This document shows, piece by piece, positions 7,378 to 14,585 of a stretch of 15,230 bases of DNA (position 1 is its first letter; each line of letters begins with the position of its first letter). The stretch is taken from positions 1 to 15,230 of the forward strand of contig QHYO01000344.1 of the NCBI GenBank assembly GCA_003224135.1, given 5' to 3'. The position numbers and the translations under genes are program-made. The DNA comes from Acidobacteriota bacterium (GTDB taxonomy: Bacteria > Acidobacteriota > Terriglobia > Acidiferrales > UBA7541). A model generated the notes under the pieces. It was given only the letters and a program-made list of their open reading frames with translations. It was not told where the DNA came from and ran no database searches.

Positions 7378-8338
7378 AGACGCGAAATTCGGAAGAACGT
7401 CTGCTCCAGGCAAGCAGCGTTTCCGGTTCGACAAAGCCAAACGCGGTATCGGGGCCACCAGGCTCTGGCGGCCGCCAGCGCCAGATTCCTGCGCCTGCGA
7501 GCCCAGCATCGCGGCAGGCGGTGAGCGCTTCGCTCAGCGAATATTCCGGCGATGCAGGATCCTTCGCGGGAAGTTCGCCGAGCCAGAGCGGCTGCGCAAG
7601 ATCCGAAAGTAAGCCGAGCTTTTGCGAGAGCGAAAGTTTCCGGTCGCGCTCCAATTGCGGATAGTAATGCGCTTGCAGAAGATCGAGACCCATTTCGCTC
7701 CACGCACGAAGCCATTCGAAACGCGCGGAGCCGAGAGTGACAGGCACGCGCGCTTCTTCGCGCACGGCTTGCGCGATTTCAGAAAAAAACGACCGTGCAT
7801 TCGCGAATGACAGCGCTGCTCTTTGCGAGGGCTGGAATTCGGGGATGGCCCACTCGGGTTCGTTGACGATTTCCCATGCGAATAATGCGGGATGCGCGCG
7901 AAATTCGCGGAAGAGCGGAACGAGAATCTTCTGGAGGAGAGCTTCGCGTCCACCGGCGAATTGCAGTGCGGCGCGTCCCGGGAATGTTGGATCGGGAGCG
8001 TCCGGAGTCTGCAGCCACAGAAAATCGAAAAGCGAAAAACAAATTTGCAGACTGGACCGCGAGGCGAGGTCGAGAGCGGCAGCGACGTCCGTGAACAGAA
8101 ATTCGTCGGGTCCCGCGGGAATTCCGTTTACGAAGCGGATGCCGCTGCGGCCGTCACACAGAAGAAACCAACGAACGAGGGAAACTCCGGAGGAGCGGAT
8201 GCGGGCGAAGTCGGCGGCAACAACGTCACGCGCATGCGGAGACGCCAGGCCAGAATAACCCCAAGGGGAACGCCCGAAGTCGCAACCGTAGTCGAGCCAG
8301 GGGTAATTCACTGCGAGAAAGAATGAGGAGGAAGTCAT
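7376..8338 (-). CDS. GH5-like (clan GH-A) glycoside hydrolase, no signal peptide
   Basis: 320 aa TIM-barrel glycosidase-like protein. Near the N-terminus is NYPWLDYGCDFG, followed by an ADFARIRSSGVSLVRWFLL strand/helix (42-60) typical of GH5/cellulase-like barrels. WEIVNEPEW (155-163) has the Asn159-Glu160 acid/base pair at the end of strand 4. HYYPQL (224-229) matches the conserved His/Tyr strand. WLGELP (252-257) offers Glu255 as nucleophile, and GIWRWRPPEPGG lies near the C-terminus. Both catalytic carboxylates appear present, so it is probably active on a beta-linked glycan. There is no signal peptide or membrane segment, so it should be cytoplasmic unless an exported N-terminus was missed. 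It is the first clear gene of the polysaccharide locus, 9 bp before the SMP-30-like gene. The ATG at 8338 has a weak ribosome site; no better nearby start was found. The substrate cannot be read from sequence. Confidence 0.85.
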   Translation of the reverse strand: MTSSSFFLAVNYPWLDYGCDFGRSPWGYSGLASPHARDVVAADFARIRSSGVSLVRWFLLCDGRSGIRFVNGIPAGPDEFLFTDVAAALDLASRSSLQICFSLFDFLWLQTPDAPDPTFPGRAALQFAGGREALLQKILVPLFREFRAHPALFAWEIVNEPEWAIPEFQPSQRAALSFANARSFFSEIAQAVREEARVPVTLGSARFEWLRAWSEMGLDLLQAHYYPQLERDRKLSLSQKLGLLSDLAQPLWLGELPAKDPASPEYSLSEALTACRDAGLAGAGIWRWRPPEPGGPDTAFGFVEPETLLAWSRRSSEFRV

Positions 8339-8371
8339 GATTTCTGAGGCGCCAAAGAGCGTTCTTGAGAT

Positions 8372-8398
8372 GATACGCCGGAAGGACTCGGGCGTATC
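8372..8398. repeat. 8-bp inverted repeat upstream of the glycoside hydrolase gene
   Basis: GATACGCC (8372-8379) and GGCGTATC (8391-8398) are perfect inverted copies separated by 11 bases. A second overlapping pair ACTCG/CGAGT (8386-8390 / 8400-8404) is also present. The site lies 34-60 bp before the hydrolase ATG, where an operator or a leader hairpin would act. The rest of the 236-bp gap (8339-8574) shows no convincing promoter or terminator; it also contains a doubtful 54-codon ORF (8335-8499). Confidence 0.4.
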
Positions 8399-8574
8399 TC
8401 GAGTACGCTGCCGGGTGGCCTCACGAGTCTGTGTGGCAAGTGCGTTGCCGGATTGGTGTGAGTTTGCTTTTTCATTTGTTTATCCGGGGAAGTTCCCATC
8501 CCAGTTAGGTTGCGAACTACCCTCCTTTTTGAGATGGCAGAGCGGGATTGCGTGAGCTTGTCGTTCGTTGACGG

Positions 8575-9189
8575 CTACGCGGGCGGGAGCAAATTTCGAT
8601 GAGGCCTTTCGGTCATCCATTTTTCGTAGGGCCGGATGTGCAGAAAGCGGCTCTTGCGGCTGAGCTGCTTGAGGAAAGCCGGCTCGCTGGCCTGGTCGTA
8701 CGCGCTTGATGGATTGCGGCGGCGTAATTCGACGCCAACATCAGCGGCCTGAACTTTCGGGCGGTCACTTAAGAAATCTCCGAAGGCGACGGCCTTGGGT
8801 AGTTTGAACTCCGCTCGTGGGTCTCGATTGATAGCCGCAATGCGGTCGGCCAACGTGGCAACGGCCTGTTCAACACTTTCCCGGCTGAGCCGAGGAAGTG
8901 TTGAGCCGGAAACAACTTCGCCGGATGCAGTGGTCAGCCATTGTTGACTGTCTGAGTTTTGATGTACGTAGCCTTGCAGCTGCAGAAGAGTGAGGATTTT
9001 GTTCGCGTCCTGTCGAGACAATTTCAGGGCTTCGGCCAAGTCGTGCGCGGTCCAGGTCAGGGCCCCACGAGTGTCTTTGAGAAAACTGAATACGGCTGCG
9101 GTAGGAACGGACGGCAGCGAATCGAGTTGCGGCTCTGCATCCGGAGTTAAAGGGGCGGACGGTTTTTTCTTGCGAATTGATTTCGCCAT
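8575..9189 (-). CDS. winged-helix protein with degenerate nucleotidyltransferase-like domain
   Basis: 204 aa from ATG 9189 (an in-frame TTG at 9210 is an alternative; neither has a clear ribosome site). The N-terminus is very basic (AKSIRKKKP). Residues about 28-92 look like a winged helix: FSFLKDTRGALTWTAHDLAEALKLSRQDANKILTLL..GYV, then a W-containing wing. Residues about 100-158 resemble the minimal (MNT-type) nucleotidyltransferase core: a helix, then AVAFGDFLSD, 6 residues, and AADVGVEL. The usual GS is G137-D138, and the first Asp of DxD is Ala148, leaving only Asp150, so catalysis is unlikely. The tail (180-204) is basic and aromatic. This layout recalls AbiEi-like or other wHTH-NTase regulators, but no toxin partner is adjacent. 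Cytoplasmic; probably DNA-binding. It ends with TAG. Family assignment is tentative. Confidence 0.75.
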   Translation of the reverse strand: MAKSIRKKKPSAPLTPDAEPQLDSLPSVPTAAVFSFLKDTRGALTWTAHDLAEALKLSRQDANKILTLLQLQGYVHQNSDSQQWLTTASGEVVSGSTLPRLSRESVEQAVATLADRIAAINRDPRAEFKLPKAVAFGDFLSDRPKVQAADVGVELRRRNPSSAYDQASEPAFLKQLSRKSRFLHIRPYEKWMTERPHRNLLPPA

Positions 9190-9232
9190 ACTGGAGCGGA
9201 TCGCAGTCAAAGGCTAGCAAGATCAATTCTGA

Positions 9233-9250
9233 TGCGGGGCGACACCCGCA
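9233..9250. repeat. 6-bp perfect hairpin between PEP-CTERM and winged-helix genes
   Basis: TGCGGG (9233-9238) and CCCGCA (9245-9250) pair across a 6-nt loop, 29 bp after the PEP-CTERM stop on the minus strand. No T-tract follows on either strand, so it is at best a weak or Rho-assisted terminator; it may be incidental. Confidence 0.3.
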
Positions 9251-9278
9251 CTTGCGGAGCGAAAGCTAGGATTGCATC

Positions 9279-9956
9279 TTAGCTTGTGCGGCGGAATTTA
9301 CGGCCGACTGCGAGCAGTCCGACCCCAAGAAGCATCAGGCTGGCTGGTTCCGGCGCCGCAGTAATGCCTTGAATGTTGCCATCTTCGGTGAACACAGCGA
9401 TCCCAGTGGGATTCAAATTGTCGAATTTGACTGCGTTCGCCGAAAAAGCTGCCGAGACATTGGCAAGATCCTCGAGTCCTGAGTAGCCCGAGCCCGTCGC
9501 AGGGGATGAACCGGCCGTGCACGGCAAACCCGTCATGTCCGTGCTGTTGCTATCTTGAGCCACGGCAAGATTGTTGCCGAAACTGCCACACATGAATACA
9601 CCTGTGGGCGCCGAAGGATTCTCGAGATTGAGGGTTAAGCTTGAGTTACCGCCGAGCGCAATGATGTCAAGGACCCCGAAACTCGGACTAGCACCAGGCT
9701 CAAGAAAAGCAAATAAAGCCCCACTATAAGTTGTGCCGCCGATGGTGAACGTGGTGAGAGTAAATCCCTCGCAGTTATCTTGGGAACCACCGCCCACGAA
9801 GGTCGCTATGTTGGCAACGCAGGCAGTAAATCCAGTGTTGTCGCCATACGTCGAGCCTCCTCGGATGGGAACGGTGCTAGCCCGGCTCGGCGTAACGACA
9901 GCGGCGAAAAGAACTAAGAGTACGAAAATTTTTGCGGAGGCGCTGAAGAAACGCAT
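9279..9956 (-). CDS. PEP-CTERM sorting-signal surface protein
   Basis: 225 aa secreted protein. The signal peptide MRFFSASAKIFVLLVLFAAV is cleaved near SRA|S (residue 26). The mature part is Gly/Ser/Thr/Asn-rich and beta-like, with four cysteines (46, 62, 123, 146), enough for two disulfides. The C-terminus has the complete tripartite sorting signal: A-PEP-AS (201-206), a hydrophobic stretch LMLLGVGLLAVG (207-218) and the basic end RKFRR. Such proteins are processed by an exosortase and placed at the cell surface, typically in bacteria that make exopolysaccharide; no exosortase is in this window. The frame extends upstream to 10001, but a strong AAGGAG ribosome site 4 nt before ATG 9956 and the signal peptide decide the start. 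The binding function of the mature part is unknown. Confidence 0.92.
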   Translation of the reverse strand: MRFFSASAKIFVLLVLFAAVVTPSRASTVPIRGGSTYGDNTGFTACVANIATFVGGGSQDNCEGFTLTTFTIGGTTYSGALFAFLEPGASPSFGVLDIIALGGNSSLTLNLENPSAPTGVFMCGSFGNNLAVAQDSNSTDMTGLPCTAGSSPATGSGYSGLEDLANVSAAFSANAVKFDNLNPTGIAVFTEDGNIQGITAAPEPASLMLLGVGLLAVGRKFRRTS

Positions 9957-9960
9957 GATA

Positions 9961-9966
9961 CTCCTT
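9961..9966 (-). promoter_or_regulatory. ribosome binding site of the PEP-CTERM gene
   Basis: AAGGAG on the minus strand, 4 nt before ATG 9956. It decides the start over the in-frame upstream codon at 10001. Confidence 0.85.
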
Positions 9967-10112
9967 AGTAGGGCGTAACCAGCTGGAGTGGTCGACCTCA
10001 TGTAAAACTAATTTTCCCGCCTCATGACCTCGGGTGGGGACACAGACAACGATTTGATTCATGCGTGCACGCTGAGCGCCAAATATCACGAAGAGAACTT
10101 AAATGCCGTATC

Positions 10113-10192
10113 GCACACTAAGCCGCTCAAGAATCATTGTTTACCAGAACCCGTCCGGCAGCACAGCGCCAGGACGCATTTTCTTAGTGTGC
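10113..10192. repeat. 10-bp inverted repeat enclosing a nested hairpin
   Basis: GCACACTAAG (10113-10122) and CTTAGTGTGC (10183-10192) are perfect inverted copies 60 bp apart. Inside, CGTCCGGC (10152-10159) pairs with GCC-GGACG (10168-10176), with one bulged A. This is the only structure I see in the 317-bp gap 9957-10273 between the kinase and PEP-CTERM genes. No promoter with good -35 and -10 boxes and no T-tract terminator for the kinase is visible there. Confidence 0.45.
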
Positions 10193-10273
10193 AATTCTCT
10201 ACCGTGTTTGCGCTTTCATTTTCCAATTGCTCGCCGTACGGGTCCGCCCGGAAACACGAGAAGGACAGAACCC

Positions 10274-13200
10274 TCATCCAGGTTTTACTAGATTGATCTG
10301 CTGGGCTACTCCTTTGGCCCTTAGCTCGATCTGTCTGAATCCTTTCTTGCCTGCATCCTTCTCTAAAGTGGACAGCAAGGAAAGAGCGGTCCGCTTGTCT
10401 CCTCCAAATAGCCCGATCTCTCCCTGCGCCAGCCGAGCTTCAAATTGCAGCCCGGGAATCCCAAGTTTCCTGGCATCCGAGACAACTGAATCTAACTCTT
10501 TCTTTCCTGCCGCGAGCTTTCCGGAGCGCATCTGTAGGCGCCCAGAAGTGATGGCCACGGCGAGTCTTACAGCTATGTCTTCGGGAGAGAGTTGACGGAT
10601 GAGATCCATTTCCTGGGTGGCATCCTTTTCGCGACCAAGGTCAAGCAGAGCAGTCGCGACAAGATTTCGCGCTGCGCTTTCCATATCCTTGAATCCTTCA
10701 GCCTTGAATTCATCGGCAGCCTGCCGGGCAAGGACCTCAGCCTCTGCGGCTCTTCCCTCTTGCAGCCTGAGGCGACCAAGGGAGAGCCGTCCCAAAGCGA
10801 CCGTCGATTTGTCGCCGATTTGTGTAGCGAGTCTCAGGCCGGTCTGATGGTCCTCGTCGGCGGCCGTCAGATCTCCTTGATCCAGCTTTGCGTCGCCCAA
10901 GGCATACAAGATCTGGGCCTGATCGCTCTTGTTGCCGGTCTCTTCCGCTCCTTGCACCGCTTGCTCGAAGTTCTGCAGCGCTGAAGATAGATCGCCCTGC
11001 AGCGAATAGATGAAACCGATGTTATGCTGCGCGCGAGCCACGCTACCCTTGTCCAGGATCGTCCGCGCTTGATCAAGGGATTGCCGGTAAAGCCGAAGAG
11101 CGACGGGGAATTTGCCTAAAGTCTGACTTACGGTGGCCAAGTTGTTTAGAAGCGTGATGGTCTGACCCCGGTCGTCGATCTCTTGCGCCACACCAAGAGC
11201 ATCCTCATAGCTCTTCTGGGCTCCAGCCAAGTCGCCTTGATTCGCCAGGACGTTGCCGATGTTCGTGAGCGCGCCGGTGATGTCACGGCGCGAGCCGATC
11301 TTGCGCGCGAATTCCAGGGCTTGCCGGTGCTGCTCAAGACTTTGTTTCGGATCGCCCTGGGTGCCAGCGACCAAACCGAGAATCGTGAAGGCCCGTGCGA
11401 CCAGAAGCAGATCGCCCACAGGTTTGGCGAGCTCGATGGATTGCCGGCACGCTACTTGTGCTCCCGGCGCTTCGCCGAGGAAAGCCATCGCACCACAAGC
11501 GCGCCAGAGCGCCTCGGCCTCGAGCAGACGGGATCCTTTCGCTCTCGCGACGTCGGCTCCACGCAATGCGGCTTGTTTCTCTTTGGAAAAGTCGGAGAGC
11601 GATTCCGCAGCTTCGGCTTCCTTGAGGTCCAAACGTGGATCCTTGCTAACGGGATCGGGCTGCTTGCGAAGCAGTTCGATCGTTTTCAGAGCGTCGTTGG
11701 CCTTGCCTGCGCGGATTTGTACGTCTGCTGAGCGAATTGCGTATTCGGGATTCTCGGGATATAGAGTCCACAAGGACCGGTAAAGATCGACGGCTTTGTC
11801 CCATTCGGACGAGATTTCCCGGAAGCGTGCTTCTACGAGCGTCTTGTCCTCTCTGCCCAGGTGCGAAGAAAGCTCGAATGCGGTTTTGGCTTCTTCCATT
11901 GCTTTTCCGTCGTAGCCCAGACCGCCCCATGCTTGGGCCAGGTAGGCGCGCGCCAGTGAAAAATTGGGATCGGCTACCGTTGCTTTTGTCAACGAATCCT
12001 TGGCTCCCAGCAGATCGAAATTCCTCAGTTTTCCTAACCCCTCAAAATAAAGCCGCGTCGCTTCGGGCGTGGAAGGCACGGCAGCCTGCAATTCCGTGGA
12101 CTGCGACAGGTTGATCCCAGGAAGACCAAGCTTTGCGCGCAAAGTGGCTCCAAGACGCGCTGCAAGTTCGGGGAGAGCCAGTTCCGTACCCGTTTCGTTC
12201 ATCGTGGCGAGCACCTCGCCGTTCTTCGCGTTCTGCAACTGCAGATTCAGCTGCACTCGGCCGCCCGCTGATTTGCCCGTATCGAAAAAAGCGCCAGACA
12301 CGACATAGTCGCAATGCAGCGAGCGGCGCACCTTTTGAATCGTGTTCGCGGAGTAGCTCGCTTCGTTTGGAAGGGCAAGATCAATCTTCATGCGCGCCAC
12401 AGACTCTCCCGGCGTGGGAACAACGAGATCGCCTGCCGCCAGCTCTGAAGCCAGCATGTCACTCAAGGAAGTGGATACCCAGTCTGACTCGGGAGTTGCC
12501 GTCTGATTTTTGAACCCCAACACCGCGACCGTAGGCCGAAGATTCTTTCTAGCGAACAGCCGATCGCTAAAAGCCCAAACTGTCAGGCCCACAGCCGCAG
12601 CGATCAGAACGACCACGACAGCATTCCAGATCTTTCTCGGTGATAGTGTGTGCGAGAGCGAAAAAGGCTTTCTCTGAGGGATGGGCGTTCTTGCGATTTC
12701 TGGTACGGAAGGATTTCCCCGGATGTGCTCGATGGCGTTTAGCATTTCCGGAATCCGATGCAGGATGGAATCGATCAGGCGAGGACCAAATGTTTCCGGA
12801 AATGGGCGTGAGCCCGTAGCGAGTTCATAAAGCACGACTCCAATCGAATAGATATCCGTTCGAACATCCGCATGTTCCCCGCGCAATTGCTCGGGCGCCA
12901 TATAAGGCAGTGTCCCCACGACGCCCGTGGTGGCGAGGCTTTGTGTGACATCCAAATCGGACTGCAGAGTTCGCGCGAGTCCGAAATCGAGAATTTTTAC
13001 CCTGCCGTCGAGAGTTTCACGAAGGTTTCCAGGTTTCAAATCACGATGAATGATGCCTTCAGCGTGTGCAGCGCGAAGGCCGTCGAGCAACTGCACGCCA
13101 AGAAGGAGTACTTCTTTTTCCGGAAGCGGGCCACTCCTGACTTTGTCAATAAAGCTTGTTCCCTGGACAAACTCCATCACAAGGAAGCTGGTTCCATGCT

Positions 13201-13432
13201 CAGTATCGAAGTCATGTACCGTTGCGATATTTGGGTGATTCAGTTTGGAGAGCGTGCGAGCTTCTCTGCGAAAACGAGCCAGGAATTCCTTGTCGCCAGC
13301 CAGCTCGGGCGATAGAACTTTTAGAGCGACATCCCGATCGAGCCTCTCGTCATGGGCCCGATAGACCACGCCCATACCGCCAGCGCCAATCTGCTCCAGG
13401 ATTCGATAATGCGAGATTGTTTGACCAATCAT
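10274..13432 (-). CDS. receptor-like Ser/Thr protein kinase with TolB-like and TPR sensor region
   Basis: 1052 aa. The cytoplasmic Hanks-type kinase has a glycine loop GAGGMG (16-21), Lys38 (VALKVL), the helix-C Glu57, HRDLKPGN (129-136), DFG (149-151), APE (179-181) and the helix-F Asp193 (RTDIYSIG). All catalytic residues are present, so it should be active. After [20 protein letters not shown] (209-228) the domain ends abruptly: the usual helices H-I with the KDPxxR arginine are missing. One membrane helix follows (about 271-288). The external part opens with a TolB/FlgO-like domain (about 299-435, [13 protein letters not shown]) and about 580 residues of TPR repeats (460-1040, e.g. [26 protein letters not shown]), suggesting binding of a protein or peptide. 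This architecture is common in Acidobacteriota. Ligand and substrates are unknown. It is separated from its neighbours by 217 and 317 bp and is probably monocistronic. Confidence 0.93.
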   Translation of the reverse strand: MIGQTISHYRILEQIGAGGMGVVYRAHDERLDRDVALKVLSPELAGDKEFLARFRREARTLSKLNHPNIATVHDFDTEHGTSFLVMEFVQGTSFIDKVRSGPLPEKEVLLLGVQLLDGLRAAHAEGIIHRDLKPGNLRETLDGRVKILDFGLARTLQSDLDVTQSLATTGVVGTLPYMAPEQLRGEHADVRTDIYSIGVVLYELATGSRPFPETFGPRLIDSILHRIPEMLNAIEHIRGNPSVPEIARTPIPQRKPFSLSHTLSPRKIWNAVVVVLIAAAVGLTVWAFSDRLFARKNLRPTVAVLGFKNQTATPESDWVSTSLSDMLASELAAGDLVVPTPGESVARMKIDLALPNEASYSANTIQKVRRSLHCDYVVSGAFFDTGKSAGGRVQLNLQLQNAKNGEVLATMNETGTELALPELAARLGATLRAKLGLPGINLSQSTELQAAVPSTPEATRLYFEGLGKLRNFDLLGAKDSLTKATVADPNFSLARAYLAQAWGGLGYDGKAMEEAKTAFELSSHLGREDKTLVEARFREISSEWDKAVDLYRSLWTLYPENPEYAIRSADVQIRAGKANDALKTIELLRKQPDPVSKDPRLDLKEAEAAESLSDFSKEKQAALRGADVARAKGSRLLEAEALWRACGAMAFLGEAPGAQVACRQSIELAKPVGDLLLVARAFTILGLVAGTQGDPKQSLEQHRQALEFARKIGSRRDITGALTNIGNVLANQGDLAGAQKSYEDALGVAQEIDDRGQTITLLNNLATVSQTLGKFPVALRLYRQSLDQARTILDKGSVARAQHNIGFIYSLQGDLSSALQNFEQAVQGAEETGNKSDQAQILYALGDAKLDQGDLTAADEDHQTGLRLATQIGDKSTVALGRLSLGRLRLQEGRAAEAEVLARQAADEFKAEGFKDMESAARNLVATALLDLGREKDATQEMDLIRQLSPEDIAVRLAVAITSGRLQMRSGKLAAGKKELDSVVSDARKLGIPGLQFEARLAQGEIGLFGGDKRTALSLLSTLEKDAGKKGFRQIELRAKGVAQQINLVKPG

Positions 13433-13649
13433 AGACGGACGGAACCCAGGCGCGGTTCTTCATCCCGAATTGCTTTTTTGGAATCGCGAAATCGCATCAT
13501 AGTACAAACCGCCGCTTCCGTACGCCTGGAAACTTTCCCCGAATGGCGCGGCTAGCGATCAGGGAACGAGTGGCGGGAGCGGAGCTTGCCTTTCTACGAG
13601 TGCATGGAAATTGAATGCCGCCGCGATTCCGATAGCTAGATTTCTTAGC

Positions 13650-14546
13650 CTACCGTTCCAAATTTGCGCGGTCCCAATTTCCGAGAATGGCGGCGGCTTC
13701 GTAGGTGCTCTGGCAAAAATCGAGCAGTAGCTTTTCGGGATAGGCGGACAGCCGGACGTCGTCGTACATCAGAAAGAATTCGTTTTTTTCTTTGCTGTAG
13801 AAAGCCTTGTCGGGCAGAACTCGATATTCCTTGAATCCCGCCGGCTCGGGCACAGCATAGGCGTAAAAGGCGGCGTCTTTTACGATCTCGCCGTCACCGG
13901 GCCAGAATCCCACGCTGCTGACTTCGTGTGAATAGGATTCTCTTGTAAGGAGGTCGGCGCCGGGACGCTGCGGCGCGCGTCTGCCGGAGAATCGCGTGAC
14001 TGCCAGATCGAAACTGCCCCAGAAGAAATGGATGGGGCTGGCTTTGCCAATAAAGCGGGAGCGAAATTCGCGAAAAACGGTGTCGACGCTGACGAGAATT
14101 TGCCAGAAGCGATGGGCGTACTCGCCGTCGTAAGAAGAATGACTTTCGTCCACATCGAAGCGAACCGGGCGAGGGACTTCGACGGGCATGGGCCAGACTT
14201 TTACGTCGATGCCGAGTGAATGCAGCGCGTCCATGAGTTTCGAATAAAATTCGGCGACGGTACGAGGGATGAGGGGGAAAGTCCTGGTTTCGCCGCGAGT
14301 GGTCTCGATTTCCAGCGTGTGGGCGATGAAATCGAAGGTAATTTCGAAGACTCCGTTGGAGTAGGGAATCTGCGAAGAGGTTAAACCGCGCGCGCTTACA
14401 TAGAGAGCTGTTGCCCAAAAATGGTTGATCGGGGGGCAAAGGGCCAGGCGGATCTTGCCCACGATTTGGGTCCACATGTGCAATGTGGCGTAGGTGTCCT
14501 TCCACTGAGCAAGAGGAAGAGCCGGCCAGGAGTCAGACTGTTTCAT
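13650..14546 (-). CDS. DUF5996 family protein
   Basis: 298 aa soluble protein with no signal peptide. I recognise the DUF5996 pattern: WPALPLAQWKDTYATLHMWTQIVGKIRL near the start (7-34), NHFWATALYVSARGLTS (41-57), a TFPLIPRTVAEFY segment (89-101), HFFWGSFDLAVTRFSGR (173-189), SHEVSSVGFWPGD (206-218) and a C-terminal FCQSTYEAAA helix. The conserved His/Trp/Asp set is intact, which would suit an enzyme, but no biochemical function is established for the family to my knowledge. The start is fixed by AAGGAG at 14558-14553, 6 nt upstream. It lies 39 bp downstream of the EcsC-family gene and is probably cotranscribed with it. Ends with TAG. A gap of 217 bp follows to the kinase gene, in which I see no clear terminator. 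Confidence 0.85.
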   Translation of the reverse strand: MKQSDSWPALPLAQWKDTYATLHMWTQIVGKIRLALCPPINHFWATALYVSARGLTSSQIPYSNGVFEITFDFIAHTLEIETTRGETRTFPLIPRTVAEFYSKLMDALHSLGIDVKVWPMPVEVPRPVRFDVDESHSSYDGEYAHRFWQILVSVDTVFREFRSRFIGKASPIHFFWGSFDLAVTRFSGRRAPQRPGADLLTRESYSHEVSSVGFWPGDGEIVKDAAFYAYAVPEPAGFKEYRVLPDKAFYSKEKNEFFLMYDDVRLSAYPEKLLLDFCQSTYEAAAILGNWDRANLER

Positions 14547-14585
14547 GGAAAGCTCCTTGCGTTCAGGAACGCGGGAAGGCGTGAA

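Noticed and set aside
7047..7715. 222-codon minus-strand ORF across the hydrolase/propeller junction
   Set aside because: Overlaps two well-supported genes in another frame and has an Arg/Ser/Ala-rich composition.
10152..10171. Sigma-54 type TGGC...TGC site on the minus strand before the PEP-CTERM gene
   Set aside because: The GG-to-GC spacing is one base too short and the match is part of the hairpin; not convincing.
10113..10192. Miniature transposable element with 10-bp terminal inverted repeats
   Set aside because: Only 80 bp long and no target-site duplication is visible at the flanks; kept only as an inverted repeat.
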